Below, piece after piece: positions 1 through 11,691 of a stretch of 64,000 nucleotides of DNA. The notes beneath the pieces are model-generated. The model saw only the letters and a program-made list of their open reading frames with translations. It was not told where the DNA came from and searched no databases. Source of the stretch: Costus lasius (Eukaryota > Streptophyta > Magnoliopsida > Zingiberales > Costaceae); contig CM050448.1 of NCBI GenBank assembly GCA_027563935.2, forward strand, positions 68,829,843 through 68,893,842, written 5' to 3'. Numbering within the stretch: position 1 is the stretch's first letter; each line of letters starts with the position of its first letter. Made by a program: the position numbers and the translations under genes.

Positions 1-1365
1 GCCAACCCGTGCGATTCCCCTTCATCTTGGCAATCCAGCAGACTGTGCCAACTGAGTTGGTACAACACAGTCTCTGATCCCAGAGATGGCTGCCTCCATG
101 TGCTACCATATGCGCCACATATGTAGTCTACATGGTCAAGCTGACCTGACCTACTCCCTGGACCACCACGTGCTATGCTGAGCAACGAGAGGGGATAAAT
201 CCCAACTCTGTAACACGCAGGTGAAATCCAGCACCGTCTGAAGATAGATGGACGTGCCCACTGAGTGGGTTCAACACGGCTCCAACGATAGTCAGAAAGG
301 TGAGGTTTCGCGTCAGAAGGCTTACGAGCTTGATATGTTAGCGTTGGATTTTAACGGTCTTTTATCTTCTTACTATCAGGCATGTCCTATGGCTATAGCA
401 GAAGATAAACATAAATATGCAATTCTAATTATTAGCAATAAGTAGAAAGCATGATCTTATGTGGTAAAAGCCCATGAACCCTAGTAAGACCTTAATATTA
501 CTTAAGTCTTCACTTGAGCTTCATTGCATCTCATCTGGTCCAACCCAGTGCCCTAGCGCCAAGAGCACCTCAGGTGCACCACCAGGTGAATGCCCCTTTT
601 GGATGTGTGCCTTTGTTCTTGTCTAATCAAAGTACATTTGATCTATCTAGACAAGGTTGACTCGCAGGTCAACAACATATTATAAATTAAGTACAATGTG
701 ATTCGCAGATCACAAATTAATTTACAATTTTTAAGTCCAGGCACGCAGGCCCCAGCACAGCACACAATTGGGCAACCCACATAAGACTAAATAAACAAGC
801 ATATGGTTCAATCAACATGTGATCCAATCATCTTGAAATTAAAAGTTTTGAAAACCCCATGGCATCAATTTTAATTTCCTTATGAGCCCTACAACCTTAC
901 AATGGTCCATTGATGGGGATCCACTCATCCATCTAGTTAGATCCTTTGCCCTTGCATGCACCGAGTCCTAACTGACCCGAGTTGACCTAATGGTCAACCA
1001 TGCATGCGCCAAGGGCTGAACTACCCCCATGAGTTTTGGCAAGCGGGTGTGACCCCGGGCCTAACTCAAGTGTGTTCAGTAGTGTCTCAACCAGACCTCG
1101 CTACACGCCCTAGATGCAGTCAACCTATAGCCACCTTGTGCTTGCGCATAGGTGCTATCAGGTTAACCCATCTGAGCTGTCAGATGGTCTGATCAGACTT
1201 GGATCTAACCTAGTGGTGACTTCAACCCCATCAACCCATCTAAGGGTTTAATGTAGTGGCACCTTAGATCTAATCAAGCGCGCAAGATGTAAGTTTTAGA
1301 AAAACCTTAGAACATGCGCAATCATACAAACAAACAACATGCTTGCATATAACCCTTAGATCTAA

Positions 1366-1424
1366 GGGGGTCCCCTTCAAGGGGGAGCGCAAACTTTAGG
1401 GGGGTCCCCTTCAAGGGGGAGCGC
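1366..1424. repeat. Two copies of a 25-bp G/C-rich repeat in the leader
   Basis: The 25-bp unit GGGGGTCCCCTTCAAGGGGG plus AGCGC occurs at 1366-1390 and 1400-1424. Each copy contains CCCCTT-C-AAGGGG, able to form a tight hairpin. The same pair is present in element D at 46079-46136, so it is a family trait. A role in RNA structure or packaging is only a guess. Confidence 0.8.
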
Positions 1425-1435
1425 ATACTTCATAT

Positions 1436-1543
1436 AAGCAAAGCATGATACAAGCGCAACTTCATGTAAGCAAAGCATGATACAAGCGCAACTTCATGTA
1501 AGCAAAGCATGATACAAGCGCAACTTCATGTAAGCAAAGCATG
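1436..1543. repeat. 32-bp tandem repeat in the element A leader (3.4 copies)
   Basis: The unit begins AAGCAAAGCATGATACAAGC and ends GCAACTTCATGT. Full copies lie at 1436-1467, 1468-1499 and 1500-1531, followed by 12 bp of a fourth. Element D has only a degenerate, shorter version (about 46141-46205), so copy number varies within the family. Confidence 0.85.
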
Positions 1544-1610
1544 CCTCAAGTAAAAGTAAGCGCAACATGAGGATCACATCAGCAAACATAATAGCATGCA
1601 TAGAGCCTAC

Positions 1611-1621
1611 CTCTGATACCA
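1611..1621 (-). other. Primer binding site of element A (tRNA-iMet)
   Basis: CTCTGATACCA on plus reads TGGTATCAGAG on the element strand, complementary to the 3' end of plant initiator methionine tRNA. It sits two bases inside the LTR boundary, as usual for copia elements, and fixes A's orientation as minus. Confidence 0.9.
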
Positions 1622-1623
1622 AT

Positions 1624-3324
1624 TGTAGGAACCCCTAATCATAAGGGGGCAAAACCCTAAGCATGGCGCTAATGTAAAATATGCAAGCGGAAGCAAGGGT
1701 CGCAAGATCATTTGCATGCCATATGTTCAACTATAATCGATTGAATAGATTGAGATAAAAATCATACCAACGCCATATGCTTGGAAGTCGGCTTGGATAA
1801 AGAGAACAAAGTAGATCTCCTCCACAAGTTCACACACAAGGTGAAGATGCTTACTCCTTGCGGTCTCTTGTGCTAGCAAGACACCCAAGCCTTCAAGTGT
1901 CGAATGGAAGGGGATGATGAACCTCTTGGCCGAGAGCTCCTCTTGCTCAACCTCTCCTTCTCTTCGTCAATCACCACCCAACCAAAGTCGAATGCGTTGA
2001 AGAGAAGAGCGCAAACGCATATGCGTTTTTGGCATTGAAGTGAGTGAAACCGGCCCTTGATGACTTTCCATAAATGGAAGCTCATCAAGTCCATGCGCTC
2101 AACTCAACCCAAACGCATTTTAGGATTGAACCATGCGTTCACCATTGTGAACCGGTTCAAGCCAAAATGTCAAATCGGCTTTGGTTCAACAAACCAAACC
2201 GAAATAGCTCTAGCCACTTGGTCTAGACCAAATTGAACCCCCAAGGCTCATGATCTAACCATTCATCATCTGATGCCCTTGATCTCTCCGATCTAGCATC
2301 ACCTCTCTCGATCGAAGCTTACCGATCTCAAGTCCTAATCAATCAAACATGATCAGACCAGATCTCACTTACAATCAGAGATTAAATCCCTTTAATCTGA
2401 ACTCAAAGAATCCAGTCCATACGATCTGACTCAAGTAAGCCATATCACCAAATTGTGCGACCCTGAGGGTTTCCTCTAAATGTCGGTAATGATAACTTAC
2501 GTTATCACGATCAGTGAGGGGTATCTAGCAACACATCACTGTCTCCCGATATAAAGGAAAGAGTCTTCCAAGACTACTCCCAAACCATAGCACAAGTGTG
2601 ACTCAATTCACAAGGCATACATGTGTCCTTTGCCACTGGATGTTCTTATTGGACAAGCGGGTCAATCTTGTAACTCCAATACGATGAGCATGATTAGATC
2701 AGATGCACATAGTCATCTGGGTATGGCCATACACTATCTCAATCATCTCATATAGGGGGGCCCTTAGAACACCACACTCCTTGAACAAGGAGACGGCAAT
2801 CCTTTATCTATCACTAGTGCCCTAACCTGATTCAAGCTCACCATCCAAGATAGTCTATAATCATTATATTTCAAATGATATTGAACTACCTCAAGACAAT
2901 GACAATCATCATTTAGAAACACAAGTGATCTCAAGTCAAAGGACATGTGCCACTTGCTGCTTACAAGGATCATTCACATTGTGACAAGCAATGGAATATC
3001 CCAGTAGGGTCTGTCCAGTACATCCAATGTACCCATGAGTCTACATCTTATTCCATGCTCGAAGCATCCTATAAGATTAGCACTCATATTAGTCTCCATC
3101 ATATCAAGGCTGTCTCATGTTCACCAAGATATCTCGACTAAGGACATATAGCCTGTCAGCCTAGCTGAACAGCTTTGAGACATTATTCAGAAGTACACTT
3201 ATTACAGCAGACAAGGTAACAACCTGAATAACAACCATGCCTTATTATAAACTTAAGAGTTTATTACATGATACTTATACAATCCCAAGGCCTCAAACAT
3301 TAGCCTTAAGGGCATACCCCAACA
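1624..3324 (-). repeat. Element A: 5' LTR (1701 bp)
   Basis: On the element strand the LTR runs TGTTGGGGTATGCCC...GGTTCCTACA, with TG/CA ends and the primer site just inside. It has the same length as the LTR at 6802-8502 and is nearly identical to it in opposite orientation: only scattered substitutions and two compensating 1-bp indels were seen (CTTGCGACCC versus CTTGAACCC near the U5 end, and a C/G run of 6 versus 7). It is much less like the LTRs of element D on the U5 side. Its outer end (3324) abuts gag sequence of element B at 3325. If this is a normal insertion, the target duplication is ACTGG (3325-3329), and its partner lies left of the window. An inverted repeat GATAAC-N4-GTTATC lies at 2491-2506. 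Confidence 0.9.
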
Positions 3325-6300
3325 ACTGGGGCATACCGTCAACCAGGAGCTTGCTGTGGACATTATTCTGCAGTCTCTTCCGCCCTCTTTCGATGCGTTC
3401 ATTATTAACTTTAATATGAACAAGATCGATTGTACGCCGGCAGAGCTGCTGAATATGCTCTTGACCACTGAGGAAACTCTGAAGGGTAAGCCTTCAACCT
3501 CTGTCTTGATGGTTCCTTCTAGGAACAAGAAGAAGGGGAAGAAGGGCAAGGCCCCTATCAAGAATTACAGCAAGGCCCTGAAACAGAAGGTGAAGCGGTC
3601 GAAGGACAACAGGTGTTTCCACTGTGGCCAGCTGGGTCACTGGAAAAAGGACTGTAAAGCGCTCCAAGGAGATAAGAGGGGAAGCATCGCTTCTGGCTCA
3701 GGTATATATGTGACTGAGGTCATGTTATCTTCTTCTACTATATCATGGGTGTTGGACACTGCATGTGGAGTTCACATTTGTTCAAATGTGCAGGAACTCA
3801 AGAGAAGAAGGCAGGTGGGACAGCATGAGGTAGACCTACGAGTTGGAAACGGGGCACGGGTTGCTGCTGTTGCTGTAGGAGACTATTTCATTTCTTTACC
3901 ATCTGGCGTTGTATTAGAATTAAACAATTGTTATTTTGTACCGAGTATTACCAAGAATATTATCTCTATTCCTGCTCTTGTCAGGAAAGGATTTGCCTTT
4001 GAATGCAATATTTCAAAGTGTGTTTTATCTCATGATAATATTGTGTATGCAACTGGTTCAATTAACAATGGGTTATACATGTTGGACATGGAAAATTCTA
4101 TACAAAACATTGATAATAAGAAAGCCAAGTATGCTGATGACAGCACCTTGTTATGGCATAGTCGTTTAGGCCATATAAACGAGAAGCGCATTAAGCGGTT
4201 GCATGAACATGGACTGCTGGGATCATTCTCCTATGAGGAGATTGATACATGCAAAGCTTGTTTGATGGGTAAAATGACAAAGTCTCCTTTTCCTCACAAA
4301 GGTCAAAGGGCTTCGGGTTTACTTGACCTTATACACAGTGATGTGTGTGGGCCTTTTAGTAAACATGCCAGAGGTGGCTATCAGTACTTCATTACCTTTA
4401 CTGATGATTTCAGTAGGTATGGGTATGTCTATTTAATGAGACATAAAAGTGAATCTTTTGACAAGTTCAAAGAGTTCAAAAATGAAGTACAAAATCAGCT
4501 AGGCCGAAATATCAAGGCACTTCGTTCTGATCGAGGTGGTGAATACCTGAGTCATGCATTTACTGACTATCTGAAGGAGTGTGGGATTATCTCACAGCTC
4601 ACTCCGCCAGGAACACCGCAATGGAATGGTGTGTCCGAGAGGAGAAATAGAACGTTACTTGATATGGTTCGTTCTATGATGAGTCAGGCTACTCTTCCAT
4701 ATTCCTTTTGGGGTTTTGCACTGGAAACAGCTGCAAAGGTACTAAACCGAGTGCCATCCAAGGCAGTTTTAAAGACGCCATATGAGTTATGGTATGGAAA
4801 ACAGCCTAGCTTGACATTTATCAGGATCTGGGGTTGCGAGGCTTATGTCAAAAAGCTCGCCTCTGGGAAACTGGAGAGCAGATCTGAGAAATGTATCTTT
4901 GTCGGTTACCCTAAGGAAACTAAGGGTTATTATTTCTACGATCCCAAAGAGAACAAGGTTTTTGTTGCTCGGACGGCCATATTTCTTGAGAAGGAGTTTC
5001 TTCTGAAAGAGGCCAGTGGGAGAGAAATAAAGCTGGATGAGAATTCAGAGGAAGGACAAAGTAGTCAAGCAGAGTTGGATGTGCCTGAGCTGGTAGATCA
5101 GGTTACTGAACAACCTGAGGCTCAGATATCACGGGAACCGCGAAGATCGGGTAGGATCCGTCGACAGCCTGAGCGCTATGACGGAGTCTACATCATTGAT
5201 AATGATGAACCCCTAACTTATGCGGATGCGGTCAGTGGACCGGAATCAGCTAGATGGCTTGAAGCTATGCGAGCCGAGATGGACTCCATGTCAGATAACC
5301 AAGTCTGGGATTTGGTTGATCCGCCTCCGGGAGTAATCCCTATAGGCTGTAAATGGATCTTCAAGAAGAAGATTGACATGGATGGTAACGTGGTTACCTA
5401 TAAAGGCAGGCTAGTTGCGAAAGGTTTCAAACAAATCTACGGGATAGATTATGATGAAACTTTCTCTCCTGTAGCCATGTTTAAGTCTATTCGGATTCTT
5501 TTCGCGATAGCAGCATATTACGACTATGAGATCTGGCAAATGGATGTGAAGACAGCTTTCCTTAATGGAAATCTGGATGAGGATGTGTATATGACACAAC
5601 CGGAAGGTTTCACTAATCCAGCAGATCGTCATAAAATATGCAAGTTAAAGAAGTCCATTTATGGACTTAAACAAGCATCAAGAAGCTGGAATATTCGTTT
5701 TGATGAATCAATCTCTGAGTTTGGTTTCATCAAGAACGAAGATGACCCGTGTGTATATAAGAGGTTTAGTGGGAGCGTGATTACATTCCTAATCCTCTAC
5801 GTCGATGATATCTTGATCATTGGAAATGATATTCCTGAACTGCATGCTGTTAAGGCATGGTTAGGAAAATGTTTCCAGATGAAAGATCTAGGAGAAGCAG
5901 CCTATGTATTAGGTGTCAAGATCTACCGGGATAGATCTAAGAGGCTTCTCGGGCTGTGCCAGAGTACTTACATCGATAAAGTCCTGGAGAGATTCCATTT
6001 AGAGAATTCTAAACGTGGATATCTTCCAGTCAGACATGGTCTGAATCTTTCAAAGAGTCAGTGTCCACAAACACAGACTGAGAAAGATGAAATGGACAAT
6101 ACGCCTTATGCTTCGGCTATTGGGTCCATTATGTATGCGATGTTGTGTACTCGCCCAGACGTCGCTTACGGGTTAAGCGTGACCAGTCGATTCCAAAGTA
6201 ATCCAGGATTGGCGCACTGGATTGCAGTCAAGAACATCTTGAAATATCTGCGGAGGACCAAAGATATGTTCTTGATATATGGTGGTCAGGAAGAACTCAG

Positions 6301-6781
6301 TATAGAGGGATATACTGACGCTTCGTTCCAGTCGGACCAGGATGATTTCCGATCGCAATCAGGCTATGTTTTTAGCTTGAATGGTGGAGCAGTGGTGTGG
6401 AAGAGCTTCAAACAGTCAACTGTTGCTGATTCCACAACAGAAGCCGAGTATGTTGCAGCCTCGGAAGCATCCAAGGAGGCAGTGTGGATTCGTAAGTTCG
6501 TGAGAGAACTTGGTGTCGTTCCTTCGAGTGCAGATCCTTTGGTTATCTTCTGTGATAACACTGGTGCTATAGCACAAGCAAAGGAACCACGGTCGCACCA
6601 GAAGTCCAAGCACATACAGAGACGGTTTCACTTGATCCGGGAGATCATTGATCGAGGCGAGATCAAGATTTGCAAGGTTCATACAGATGACAATCTGGCA
6701 GACCCGCTTACCAAGCCTCTGGCGCAGCAGAAGCATGAGAAGCACTGTAATAATATGGGTTTGAGATTTCTCAACCATTAG
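3325..6781 (+). CDS. Element B: gag-pol polyprotein, 5'-truncated (gag C-terminus, protease, integrase, RT, RNase H)
   Basis: Copia polyprotein open from the junction with LTR A to the TAG at 6779-6781. The frame enters at 3326 (Leu-Gly-His-Thr, equal to residue 144 of the full protein), so the first 143 residues and the true start are absent; no internal start is implied. In order: gag C-terminus; zinc knuckle CFHCGQLGHWKKDC (near 3613-3654); protease with the WVLDTAC active-site motif (near 3750); integrase HHCC (HSRLGH...CKAC) and core with Asp in HSDVCGPF, Asp in SDRGGEY and Glu in GVSERRNRT, a DD35E spacing; RT with QMDVKTAFLNG, YGLKQASRSW and YVDD at 5798-5809; RNase H with GYTDASF, TEAEY and CDNTGA. 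The implied full length is 1294 residues, normal for the family. No stop or frameshift interrupts it, so pol decayed little before or after A's arrival. Splitting by A means it cannot now be made as a whole. Confidence 0.93.
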
Positions 6782-6790
6782 ATTAAGTGC

Positions 6791-6801
6791 AAGTGGGAGA
6801 T
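6791..6801 (+). other. Polypurine tract of element B
   Basis: AAGTGGGAGAT lies directly before the TGTTGGGG start of the 3' LTR and 10 bases after the gag-pol stop. In retroelements this purine run primes plus-strand DNA synthesis. The same sequence precedes the LTR in element D. Confidence 0.85.
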
Positions 6802-8502
6802 TGTTGGGGTATGCCCTTAAGGCTAATGTTTGAGGCCTTGGGATTGTATAAGTATCATGTAATAAACTCTTAAGTTTATAATAAGGCATGGTTGTTATTC
6901 AGGTTGTTACCTTGTCTGCTGTAATAAGTGTACTTCTGAATAATGTCTCAAAGCTGTTCAGCTAGGCTGACAGGCTACATGTCCTTAGTCGAGATATCTT
7001 GGTGAACATGAGACAGCCTTGATATGATGGAGACTAATATGAGTGCTAATCTTATAGGATGCTTCGAGCATGGAATAAGATGTAGACTCATGGGTACATT
7101 GGATGTACTGGACAGACCCTACTGGGATATTGCATTGCTTGTCACAATGTGAATGATCCCTGTAAGCAGCAAGTGGCACATGTCCTTTGACTTGAGATCA
7201 CTTGTGTTTCTAAATGATGATTGTCATTGTTTTGAGGTAGTTCAATATCATTTGAAATATAATGATTATAGACTATCTTGGATGGTGAGCTTGAATCAGG
7301 TTAGGGCACTAGTGATAGATAAAGGATTGCCGTCTCCTTGTTTAAGGAGTGTGGTGTTCTAAGGGCCCCCCCTATATGAGATGATTGAGATAGTGTATGG
7401 CCATACCCAGATGACTATGTGCATCTGATCTAATCATGCTCATCGTATTGGAGTTACAAGCTTGACCCGCTTGTCCAATAAGAACATCCAGTGGCAAAGG
7501 ACACATGTATGCCTTGTGAATTGAGTCACACTTGTGCTATGGTTTGGGAGTAGTCTTGGAAGACTCTTTCCTTTATATCGGGAGACAGTGATGTGTTGCT
7601 AGATACCCCTCACTGATCGTGATAACGTAAGTTATCGTTACCGACATTTAGAGGAAACCCTCAGGGTCGCACAATTTGGTGATATAGCTTACTTGAGTCA
7701 GATCGTATGGACTGGATTCTTTGAGTTCAGATTAAAGGGATTTAATCTCTGATTGTAAGTGAGATCTGGTCTGATCATGTTTGATTGATTAGGACTTGAG
7801 ATCGGTAAGCTTCGATCGAGAGAGGTGATGCTAGATCGGAGAGATCAAGGGCATCAGATGATGAATGGTTAGATCATGAGCCTTGGGGGTTCAATTTGGT
7901 CTAGACCAAGTGGCTAGAGCTATTTCGGTTTGGTTTGTTGAACCAAAGCCGATTTGACATTTTGGCTTGAACCGGTTCACAATGGTGAACGCATGGTTCA
8001 ATCCTAAAATGCGTTTGGGTTGAGTTGAGCGCATGGACTTGATGAGCTTCCATTTATGGAAAGTCATCAAGGGCCGGTTTCACTCACTTCAATGCCAAAA
8101 ACGCATATGCGTTTGCGCTCTTCTCTTCAACGCATTCGACTTTGGTTGGGTGGTGATTGACGAAGAGAAGGAGAGGTTGAGCAAGAGGAGCTCTCGGCCA
8201 AGAGGTTCATCATCCCCTTCCATTCGACACTTGAAGGCTTGGGTGTCTTGCTAGCACAAGAGACCGCAAGGAGTAAGCATCTTCACCTTGTGTGTGAACT
8301 TGTGGAGGAGATCTACTTTGTTCTCTTTATCCAAGCCGACTTCCAAGCATATGGCGTTGGTATGATTTTTATCTCAATCTATTCAATCGATTATAGTTGA
8401 ACATATGGCATGCAAATGATCTTGAACCCTTGCTTCCGCTTGCATATTTTACATTAGCGCCATGCTTAGGGTTTTGCCCCCTTATGATTAGGGGTTCCTA
8501 CA
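6802..8502 (+). repeat. Element B: 3' LTR (1701 bp)
   Basis: Begins TGTTGGGGTATGCCC after the polypurine tract and ends GGTTCCTACA. It is an inverted near-copy of LTR A. The outer end joins leader sequence of a third element at 8503, so a normal insertion would have target duplication GTACC (8503-8507), with the partner expected upstream of B's 5' LTR, outside the window. It holds GATAACGTAAGTTATC at 7621-7636, an inverted repeat conserved in all four LTRs here. Short open frames inside (7153-7362, 8033-8254) recur in LTR A only because the DNA is nearly identical and are not called as genes. Confidence 0.92.
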
Positions 8503-8828
8503 GTACCAACTCAGTTGGCACAGTCAGCTGGATTGCCTAGATGAAGGGGAATCACACGGGTTGGCGATTGGCTGGGACAGCCTACCAGAGATTAGTGCTT
8601 GTACTCTCTGTGCATCTTATCTCGCCTGAGCGGGAGGCGGAGACCAAGTATGAAATCTGGATCCCATCTCACTAAAAGAGTTCTACTCTTTCGGGCTGTT
8701 TTGCTGGATTTTTCAGCCAGATAAAATAGTGAGAAAAAGAATCTTTCTTAAGTCCTGGATTGATTCTCTACATTGATACTGACCTTGCTGTTCTTGCATT
8801 GTTGTAGATTCCTGCAGCAACGAACACC
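8503..8828 (+). mobile_element. Element C: distal leader fragment upstream of gag
   Basis: This matches, in plus orientation, the last part of the D leader (reverse complement of about 44456-44777), running into the gag start at 8829. Its 5' limit is the end of LTR B, not a primer site, so it is the target into which B inserted or to which B was joined. It overlaps in content with the first bases of the window (element A leader), but differs by substitutions, so it comes from a separate copy. Confidence 0.85.
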
Positions 8829-9327
8829 ATGAGCTTCAATGTGCGATCCCTACTGGAAAGGGAGAAGTTTGCTGGGCCAAACTTCTCAAACTGGTTCGGA
8901 CACCTTAAGATCGTTCTTAAGGCAGAGAGGAAACTGTATGTCCTCGAGACGGCTGTGCCGCCTCAACCCGCTGCGAACGCCGCAAGGGCGGTTCGTGAAG
9001 CTTATGAAAAGCATGTCAATGATAGCATTGATGTCGCTTGCCTGATGCTAGCGTCTATGACGCCACCGCTGCAGCGTCAGCATGAGGATATGTCGGCTAT
9101 AGAGATTATAGCGAACCTCAAGATGCTGTATGCTGCACAGGCGAGGACTGAACGCTATAATCTGACCAAGCTTTTCTTTCAGAGCAAACTGGCTGAAGGG
9201 AGCCCAGTGGGAGCTCACGTGCTCAAGATGATTGGGCACAAGGAGGCTCTAGAGAAACTGGGGCATACCATCAATCAGGAGCTTGCTGTAGACATTATTC
9301 TGCAGTCTCTCCCGCCCTCTTTCGATC
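8829..9327 (+). pseudogene. Element C: gag N-terminal fragment (166 codons), fused to satellite
   Basis: The fragment starts at ATG (MSFNVRSLLEREKFAGPNFS) and matches element D gag residues 1-166 closely. This gag region has a FxGPNFxxW motif and is the capsid-like domain of copia elements. The frame is intact up to the codons for PPSFD, then passes at 9327/9328 straight into satellite DNA and stops at 9348-9350 after seven satellite-derived codons. Protease, integrase, RT, RNase H and the 3' LTR of this copy are missing. Where it overlaps the start of B's gag (9258-9327 versus 3325-3394) several substitutions separate them, so C and B are different copies. It is non-functional. Confidence 0.88.
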
Positions 9328-11691
9328 TCTATGGAGATATTGAGTTTTAATCTTGATATTAATATTTATATTTATCTTGGTCTTTTTATAATGAGGATGT
9401 TGATCTTGATTATGATCCATATTTGATGTTTATCATTTTGAAATCTTAATTTAATATTGATTTTGTTCATGATCATGATGTTGATCTTGATTTTAATCAT
9501 GATTTCAAACTCTATCTTATGATATTCATCTTTATCTTCTTTTTAATCTTAATCTTAAACTCGATTTTGATCTTGTTCGTAATATTGGTCTTCAATCTTG
9601 ATATTGTTATTGATATTGATATTGATCTAATCATGATGAAAATTTTGAACTCGATTACGAGCTTTAATTGTTATTAATCTTATTCTCATTCTTAATTATA
9701 ACATTGATTTTATTCTTGATAATTATCTTCATCTTCATTTTGATCTCAGTTTTGATCTCAGATTTCAGTTTTAATCTTATAATCTTCATCTTTATCTTGC
9801 TCCTAATATTCATCTTAAACTCGATTTTGATCTCTATGGAGATATTGAGTTTTAATCTTGATATTAATAATTATATTTATCTTGGTCTTTTTATAATGAG
9901 GATGTTGATCTTGATTATGATCCATATTTGATGTTTATCATTTTGAAATCTTAATTTAATATTGATTTTGTTCATGATCATGATGTTGATCTTGATTTTA
10001 ATCATGCTTTCAAACTTTATCTTATGATATTTATCTTTATCTTTTTTTTAATCTTAATTTTAAACTCGATTTTGATCTTGTTTGTAATCTTGGTCTTCAA
10101 TCTTGATATTGTTATTGATATTGATATTGATCTAATCATGATGAAAGTTTTGAACTCGATAATGAATTTTAATTGTTATTAATCTAATTCTTATTCTTAA
10201 TTATAACAATGATTTTATTCTTATAAGAATTATCTTCATCTTCATTTTGATCTCAGTTTTGTTCTCAGATTTCAGTTTTAATCTTATAATCTTCATCTTT
10301 ATCTTGCTCCTAATATTGATCTTAAACTCGATTTTGATCTCTATGGAGATATTGAGTTTTAATCTTGTTATTAATATTTAAATTTATCTTGGTCTTTTAA
10401 TAATGAGGATGTTGATCTTGATTATGATCCATATTTGATGTTTATCATTTTGAAATCTTAATTTAATATTGATTTTGTTCATGATCATGATGTTGATCTT
10501 GATTTTAATCATGATTTCAAACTCTATCTTATGATATTCATCTTTACCTTCTTTTTAATCATAATCTTAAACTCGATTTTGATCTTGTTCGTAATCTTGC
10601 TATTCAATCTTGTTATTATTATTGATATTGATATTGATCTAATCATGATGAAAGTTTTGAACTCGATTATGAATTTTAATTGTTATTAATCTTATTCTTA
10701 TTCTTAATTATAACAATGATTTTATTCTTATAAGAATTATCTTCATCTTCATTTTTATCTCAGTTTTGTTCTCAGATTTCAATTTTAATCTTATAATCTT
10801 CATCTTTATCTTGCTCCTAATATTCATCTTAAACTCGATTGTGATCTCTATGGAGATATTGAGTTTTAATCTTGTTATTAATATTTAAATTTATCTTGGT
10901 CTTTTAATAATGAGGATGTTGATCTTGATTATGATCCATATTTGATGTTTATCATTTTGAAATCTTAATTTAATATTGATTTTGTTCATGATCATGATGT
11001 TGATCTTGATTTTAATCATGATTTCAAACTCAATCTTATGATATTCATCTTTATCTTCTTTTTAATCTTAATCTTAAACTAGATTTTGATCTTGTTTGTA
11101 ATCTTGGTCTTCAATCTTGATATTGTTATTGATATTGATATTGATCTAATCATGATGAAAATTTTGAACTCGATTATGAGCTTTAATTGTTATTAATCTT
11201 ATTCTCATTCTTAATTATAACATTGATCTTATTCTTGATAATTATCTTCATCTTCATTTTGATCTCAGTTTTGATTTTAGATTTCAGTTTTAATCTTATA
11301 ATTTTCATCTTTATCTTGCTCATAATATTCATCTTAAACTCGATTTTGATCTCTGTGAAAACATTGAGTTTTAATCTTGATAATAATATTTATATTTATC
11401 TTGGTCTTCTAATGATGAAGATGTTGATCTTGATTATGATCCATATTTGATGTTTATCATTTTGGAATCTTAATTTAAAATTGATTTTGTTTATGATCAT
11501 GATGTTGATCTTGATTTTAATCATGATTTCAAACTCTATCTTATGATATTCATCTTTATCTTCTTTTTAATCTTAATCTTAAACTCGATTTTGATCTTGT
11601 TCATAATCTTGGTCTTCAATCTTGATATTGTTATTGATATTGATATTGATCTAATCATGATGAAAATTTTGAACTCGATTACGAGCTTTAA

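Larger units (their letters stand above)
1..1610 (-). mobile_element. Element A: 5' leader (untranslated region) of a minus-strand copia element, cut by the window edge
   Basis: This stretch aligns colinearly with the leader of the complete element D (about 44716-46298) and is nearly identical over most of its length, so it is the RNA leader between primer site and gag of an element read right to left. By comparison with D, about 260 bp of leader and then the gag start codon should lie just left of position 1. Short open frames occur (for example 248-445 on plus) but match no retroelement protein and are not in the sense direction, so I do not call them genes. Leaders of 1.5-2 kb are known in Angela/BARE-type elements and hold dimerisation and packaging signals; no specific signal could be identified here. 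The part nearest the LTR carries two tandem-repeat blocks, listed separately. Confidence 0.85.

Noticed and set aside
248..445. Small leader frame on plus strand in element A, and similar ones in D
   Set aside because: Antisense to the element, without known motifs. In D the corresponding frame is altered by base changes and an indel, so there is no sign of coding constraint.
1611..1621. tRNA gene, suggested by the CTCTGATACCA sequence
   Set aside because: Only the 11-12 nt complementary to the tRNA-iMet 3' end is present; no A/B boxes or cloverleaf. It is the primer binding site.
3356..3419. GTG at 3356 as the start codon of element B's ORF
   Set aside because: It is an internal Val of gag (codon 154 of the full protein). 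The frame is open back to the LTR junction, and the true start was separated by element A.
7360..7385. Possible TATA box (CCCTATATGAG) in the LTR
   Set aside because: Several AT-rich candidates exist and the transcription start cannot be placed from sequence alone, so it was not annotated.
1624..8502. Autointegration (inverted circle) as origin of the A/B inverted LTRs
   Set aside because: Such a product would place inverted gag next to the outer end of LTR B, whereas 8503 onward is plus-strand leader followed by plus-strand gag.
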